A stretch of DNA of 64,000 bases from Cinclus cinclus (taxonomy: Eukaryota > Chordata > Aves > Passeriformes > Cinclidae): positions 1-64,000 of the forward strand of contig NW_026912217.1 in the NCBI RefSeq assembly GCF_963662255.1, read 5' to 3'. The translations under genes were made by a program, and so were the position numbers. Numbering within the stretch: the stretch's first letter is position 1; the number at the start of each line of letters is the position of its first letter. The notes under the pieces are model-generated. The model searched no databases, was not told the DNA's origin, and saw only the letters and a program-made list of their open reading frames with translations. Positions 59,177 to 64,000 of this stretch are shown here, in pieces.

Positions 59177-59194
59177 TGGTGCTGAAACCTGGGA
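59177..59194 (+). promoter_or_regulatory. Primer-binding site, tRNA-Phe type (second copy)
   Basis: TGGTGCTGAAACCTGGGA, with the same two decayed CpG positions as at 28486. Confidence 0.85.
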
Positions 59195-62100
59195 CATCCT
59201 TGGAGCCTTGAGAGGCACTGCAATTTCAGGGAGGCGCCCCGCTCCCACGGCCCCGGTTCCTCAGTGGTTCTCAGGACCCATGGACGTACCTCACGATATA
59301 GACTGAGCAAGGAAAAAAACTCCCCGGAAGACCACGGCAAAATCACCTGTCATTCTTGTGCACGCAGACCCAGACAGGAGCGTCGAAGCCGTAAGTGACT
59401 GTCTGGTTTGGTGGAGGTGACTGTGTGCTTGCTGAACGAGACGTGGATTTTTCCACGAACCGAGTGTGGAGTCCTTCTGTCCGCGGTTCTGGTTTCCCGC
59501 CAGGGGCCCGGCCGGTGAAGGGACGAAGCGAGTGCTGCTTTTTCCCATCCTAACCCAGGTAGAGGCCAGGTTCTTTTCCCATCCCAACCCAGGCAGAGGT
59601 GGGACTTGGGGGGAGGGACTTGGGGGGGGGGAAAGATTGGAGAGCAACACAGGAGTCACGGGGGAAGAGGGAAAAAGCTGCTTTTTCCCATCCCAAGCCC
59701 AGGTAGAGGCAGAATTCCTTCCCATCCTGACCCAAGGAGAGGCAGGATCCGGGTGGAATACAAGAGGAAGCACAAATACCTCAAGATAGTCCTTTGAGGT
59801 AAAAATAGGACAAAGAAAGAGGAAGGTTTTAAGTCCAAACAACTCACGAAGGGTTCAAAGTTCTTAAAAACAAAATAAAAAAAATAAAAAAAAAAAGAAA
59901 AAAGAAGGCCAGTAGGTTGCCAGAAATACCACCGGGCAGCACTTTGGGAATGACGTTGGGACACAAGGGAATTATACAAAAGAAAAAGTAAAGAAAAAAA
60001 TGGAGTTGTGGGGCATTAAACACTTAGGATGCTTGTAAAGAACCATTTAACAGAGAGGAATGTGACTGTGCTGCTCTGTGGACAGAACAGCATAAACCAT
60101 TCTCGGGATGTACGGTCAAGGAAAAAGAGGATGAGGATAACAAAAAAGGTTACCTGGGAATCCCTTGATAATCTCCCACCTCCATATAATACAAAAAATA
60201 CAGGAGACCCCCCCCCTCCCCCCCCCAATGTCTCTGCTTCCTCCCCTTCTGGTACTCCAATAGCTCAAAGGACTCCCTGGAGTCAAAGAAATACCAGGAG
60301 CGATAGGATCAGCAGAGAGGAGGGAGATAATGACACAAAGGCTCCCCTTTACCCCCTGAGGGAAGTCCCATTAGCGGGACAACAGACTGAATTAACTGGA
60401 TTTGTAAATGTTCCCTTGAACACAGGGGAGGTAAGAAACTTAGAAAAAGAGATGGGAAAACTATTGGAAGATCCTATAGGGGTATCTGAGACACTAAATC
60501 AATTCCTCGGACCAAGTATGTGTACTTGGATGGAATTACAATCTACATTAAGTATCCTACTCACCAGGGAAGAAAGGGGGAGGGAAAACACGAAAACCCC
60601 CACGGAAACAAGGAAATGAGGCAGGAAATAATTCACTAAGTCGAACCTGCTTTTACTGTAACAAGAAAGGTCATAGTAAAAAAAAAAAAAAATTGTAAAG
60701 AGAGGATACGGGATGAAAAAATGTTCCAAAAGAACGAATAAGGGTGTCAAGGGCTGTATGTATTGGGGACTATACCATCGAAAGAGCCCTTGAAAAAATA
60801 ATTTTTAAAAAATCGGTCCCCATGGAGAGGAGGTGGAACTTTTAGTAGATACAAGAGCCAAAAAAAAATATCCACAATTAAACACCTACCAAAAACGTGC
60901 AAACCTAGTAGAGAAACAGCACTTGTGATGGGAGCAAAAAGTGAACCATTTTGAGTCCTTATTATTAAATATATGCAAATTGAGACCCAGAGCAGAATTG
61001 AATTACAAATCTACTGTTACTGCCAGAGGCAGAAAATAATTTATTAAGAAAATGGACAAAGGTGAATGACAAAAGTTTTTAAAAAGTCAAACATGATTCA
61101 ATTCAAGCCCCTGTACTAAGTCTCCCGGATTTGGAGAGACCATTTCAGTTATTTGTAAACACCTCTGATCAAACAGCATATGGGGTACTCACTCAGGAAT
61201 GGGCAAGCAGTCAAAGGCCAGTGGGATATTATTCTAAACTGCTAGACCCTGTCAGTTGGGGCTGGCCCTCATGTCTACAAGCCCTAGTGGCCACAGCACT
61301 TTTAACTGAGGAAGCCCAAAAAGTCACCTCTGGGGCACCCCTAACGGTACACTCCCCTCATCATGTCAGGGGAATTCTGAATCAAAAAGCTGAGAAATGG
61401 CTAACCGATGCCTAAATATTAAAATATGAAGCTATTCTAATTACTTCCCCAAATTTAGAGCTAAAAGCAACAACTGCTCAAAGTCCTGCACGATTCCTAT
61501 ATGGGGAACCAGGAGAAAACTTAAAATATAATTGTGTGGACATTATAGAATTACAAAGAAAAACTAGACCTGACTTGGAAGACGTTAAACTTAAGGATGG
61601 AGAAAAATTGTTTATAGACAGATCTTCGAGAGTAGTGCAAGGACAAGGTTGTTTAACTTGTCAGAAAATTCATAAAAAAAGGTATGCAACAAGGTCCGTC
61701 AGGAGGATGGAAAACTGCTTACAGACCCTTTGAAAGAATACAAATAGATTTTACAGAATCACCAAAAATAGGAAGATAGACATATTTACTAGTAATAGTA
61801 AACCAATTAAGCCACTGGGTAGAGGCATACCCTGCAGCTGGAGACACATCACAAGTGGTAGCCAGAATATTGACAGAACACATAATACCAAAGTATGGGC
61901 TGGTCCGAGCAATAGACTCAGACCAGGGACACACTTTACATCGGAAGTGCTGAAGTTACTGACCTCGGCACTAGGCATCAGCTGGGAGTATCATACACCC
62001 TGGCACCCTCAGAGTTCTGGGAGAGTTGAAATGATGAATCAACCTTTAGAACAGCAGCTGTCAAAATTAATGATTGAGACTAAAATGCCATGGACAAAGT

Positions 62101-63293
62101 GCCTCCCACTGGCCCTGTCTAATACACGGCAACGCCAAATTCGAAAACAGGGATTTCACCATATGAAATGCTGGATGGTATGCCTTACCCTAAAGGAGTA
62201 CGCCTTGATCCGGCTTAGTTCAGGACCCTTCTCTTCAAAACTACATAATAACAATCAACAAAGACTTGCGAGAATTAAGGAAGAAGAGAATTTTAGCTCA
62301 AACCATACCTCTAGGATTTGCCATACATACGATTAAGCCAAGACAGGTTGGACCGTGACATCCGAGCCCAGAGACCTCAAAGTGCGAATTCGGAGGACTT
62401 GCTGTGGATACCAGATCAATTCTTCTCAAAGGCCTCCCAGTCAGGACTGAAAGTCACCTGTCCTGAACCTGGGTGTGATTGTAGCCCGTTCATCAAGAAA
62501 AGGTGTCCATATTGTACCGAGTTGTGGTGGAGTCATTCCTATGGTGGGTACCTCCCATTCGCATCACGTATCCAATGTAGAAGAAATGAATAGAAGGAAA
62601 CTATTAAGGTACTTAATACCCTATCAGCACAAGGAGAAATCGAAATTAATGATCACAATTGGTGGGCGTTATTTGAGAATGGGACAAAGCAAACAAAAAA
62701 AAAAAAAAGCCAAAACAAAAAACAAAAGCCAAAGCAAAGGTTTTGGCAAAAGAGTGCCAGAAAGGGTTGTGTATACCGTGCTCTTACTGCTGTACCTGGT
62801 CCTGGGGATAAAGCTAAAAGCTGGAACAAAAGTAAGAAACAACACCAGAAGAAAAGGACAAAGTGGGACACCCCAGGACATAGTCCCTGCTGCCGAGAAG
62901 GAGAAGATGAAACAAACCTCGGCTACTGGCAGCAACCCCGTAGGCCTTGAGGGAGGCAGAGGGATGAACATAGTCCTGAGAGTCATCCTATTGCTCATTA
63001 TGATAAAAGGAAACAGAGCTGATGCTTGTTCCAAGCCTTACCAGACAATCCGGCACAGTGGACACACGGTATCCACCCTTGCCTTCCACACACATATCTA
63101 TTCAGCCTGCTATAATAAGCACAACTTAGAAACTTGCACTACTATGGGAAAAGTTACTGGGTAGCCACCAATTTAGAAAAAAGGGTGGGCTCCACCAGCA
63201 TACCAAAGTTTCCCAGTAGGAGAAGCGCACCTCTGCTTCAAAAAAGAAGCAATGTGGGATGTTCAGATCAGGGAGGAGTGTAAGATCACTACA
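59177..63293 (+). mobile_element. Decayed ERV1 provirus, second copy, truncated in env
   Basis: Same deletions, stops and env truncation as the provirus at 28486-32600, so this is a segmental duplicate and not an independent insertion. Private differences are mainly in homopolymers. The C-rich run near 60207 differs, so the gag start and capsid part are one 196-codon frame here. The A-run near 60680 is longer, and the A-run near 62697 differs so that the pre-env frame is continuous to 63164. Confidence 0.85.
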
Positions 63294-64000
63294 AATTCAG
63301 AGACCATCTCACGCCCTTCCTTGCCCTCAGTTTATTGCTGCCCTTGACATCGCATGCAATGGGAGAGCCCTTGGGTCACCCCAGCCAAGCTGTCCCCTCC
63401 CTGTGCCCTAAGGAACACTTGCCCATCCCCAGCCCATTGGTTGGGGGTTGCAGAGACAGCCTGGGCAGAAGTCAGGGCAGGGTGGGCAGTGGCAGGGCAG
63501 AGCCAGGGGGGCAGCGAGATGGGAGTGTGCAGCCTGCAGGGGCACAGCAGCAGCTGTGGGACAGTGCAGGACAAGCTGTGCTGGACATGGCCAAGGGCCC
63601 TGGCAGGGCTGGCAGTGCCCAGGAGAAGCCAAGTCTTGGTGCCCTGGGGCACAGCAGCGTCTGTGCCACCAAGGGCTGGGAGGAGTCACCTTGTCCTGAG
63701 CCACTGGGGCCTCCTGGCACAGCCCCAGCAAGGCTGGGCACTGTCACCCCCTTGTCCTGCCCTCAGCATCCTCCCCTGCCCCACACCCCGGTGGCCTCAG
63801 GGATCTGCTGGCATGAGTCCCTGGGGAGCCTTGGTCAGGAATGGCCCTGGGGGGCTCCTGAATGCTTCCAGGGACTGCAGGTTTTTCAAAGGACCTTGGC
63901 CTTTGCTCTTGCCTTGGAGTCTCTCAGAGCTTCCTACAATCCTGGTCTTCAATTATCTGCTCTAATGAGTCCCTTGAGATTCTTAGTCATTACCAACACT
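63294..64000. repeat. Palindrome 2, start of right arm
   Basis: Matches 32601-33310 in the same orientation and hence the inverted left arm. It starts at the same env/arm junction and runs off the window, so palindrome 2 continues beyond it. Confidence 0.95.

Larger units (their letters stand above)
54803..63293. repeat. Spacer of palindrome 2
   Basis: Near-identical direct copy of 24113-32600 with a few single-base and homopolymer differences. Confidence 0.95.

Overview
The window looks like a passerine bird nuclear genome, probably from a repeat-rich ampliconic or heterochromatic region. The evidence is a PIM1-like serine/threonine kinase of the type known to be expanded in songbirds, an olfactory receptor pseudogene resembling avian family 14, a CR1 LINE 3' fragment, solo LTRs including one that reads like an avian ERVL LTR, and a decayed gammaretrovirus-like (ERV1) provirus. 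The genes have introns and there are no operons, so most long open frames are non-coding reading of repeats.

Layout. (1) 1-11403 is one uninterrupted satellite array with a period of about 220 bp. Each monomer is itself six diverged units of about 37 bp. The first ~8 kb carries repeated multi-monomer blocks; the last ~3 kb, next to the gene, is more diverged and strictly 220 bp in period. (2) 11404-24112 and 32601-44385 are the arms of a large inverted repeat of about 12 kb (palindrome 1). They flank an 8.5-kb spacer (24113-32600) that holds the OR pseudogene and an env-truncated ERV1 provirus. The left arm starts abruptly at the satellite, inside a PIM1-like intron, so its kinase copy lacks the first three exons. 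(3) The right arm runs on into the complete PIM1-like gene (42801-45290, minus strand), whose CpG-rich first exon contains a GGGGCC repeat, with a CAG/CTG tract just upstream. (4) 46890-64000 is a direct second copy of the left-arm distal part, the spacer and the start of the right arm (palindrome 2, cut by the window end). It has no kinase.

Inferred order of events: the OR lost function and the ERV decayed; an inverted duplication joined the arm into the ERV env region; the palindrome was then copied in direct orientation with the same junction; and two solo LTRs inserted in the left arm of copy 1 only. The complete kinase gene has HRH instead of HRD in its catalytic loop. The truncated copy in the other arm keeps HRD. 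The window therefore holds one full-length but probably catalytically dead kinase and one catalytically normal fragment in opposite arms of a palindrome.

Coordinate conversion between arms: right = 55789 minus left near the kinase, about 55784 minus left near 15.2-16.3 kb, about 56210 minus left at 18-21.8 kb, and 56713 minus left at 22.4-24.1 kb. Left to third copy: add 31644 before the first solo LTR, 31181 between the two solo LTRs, and 30688-30691 after the second.
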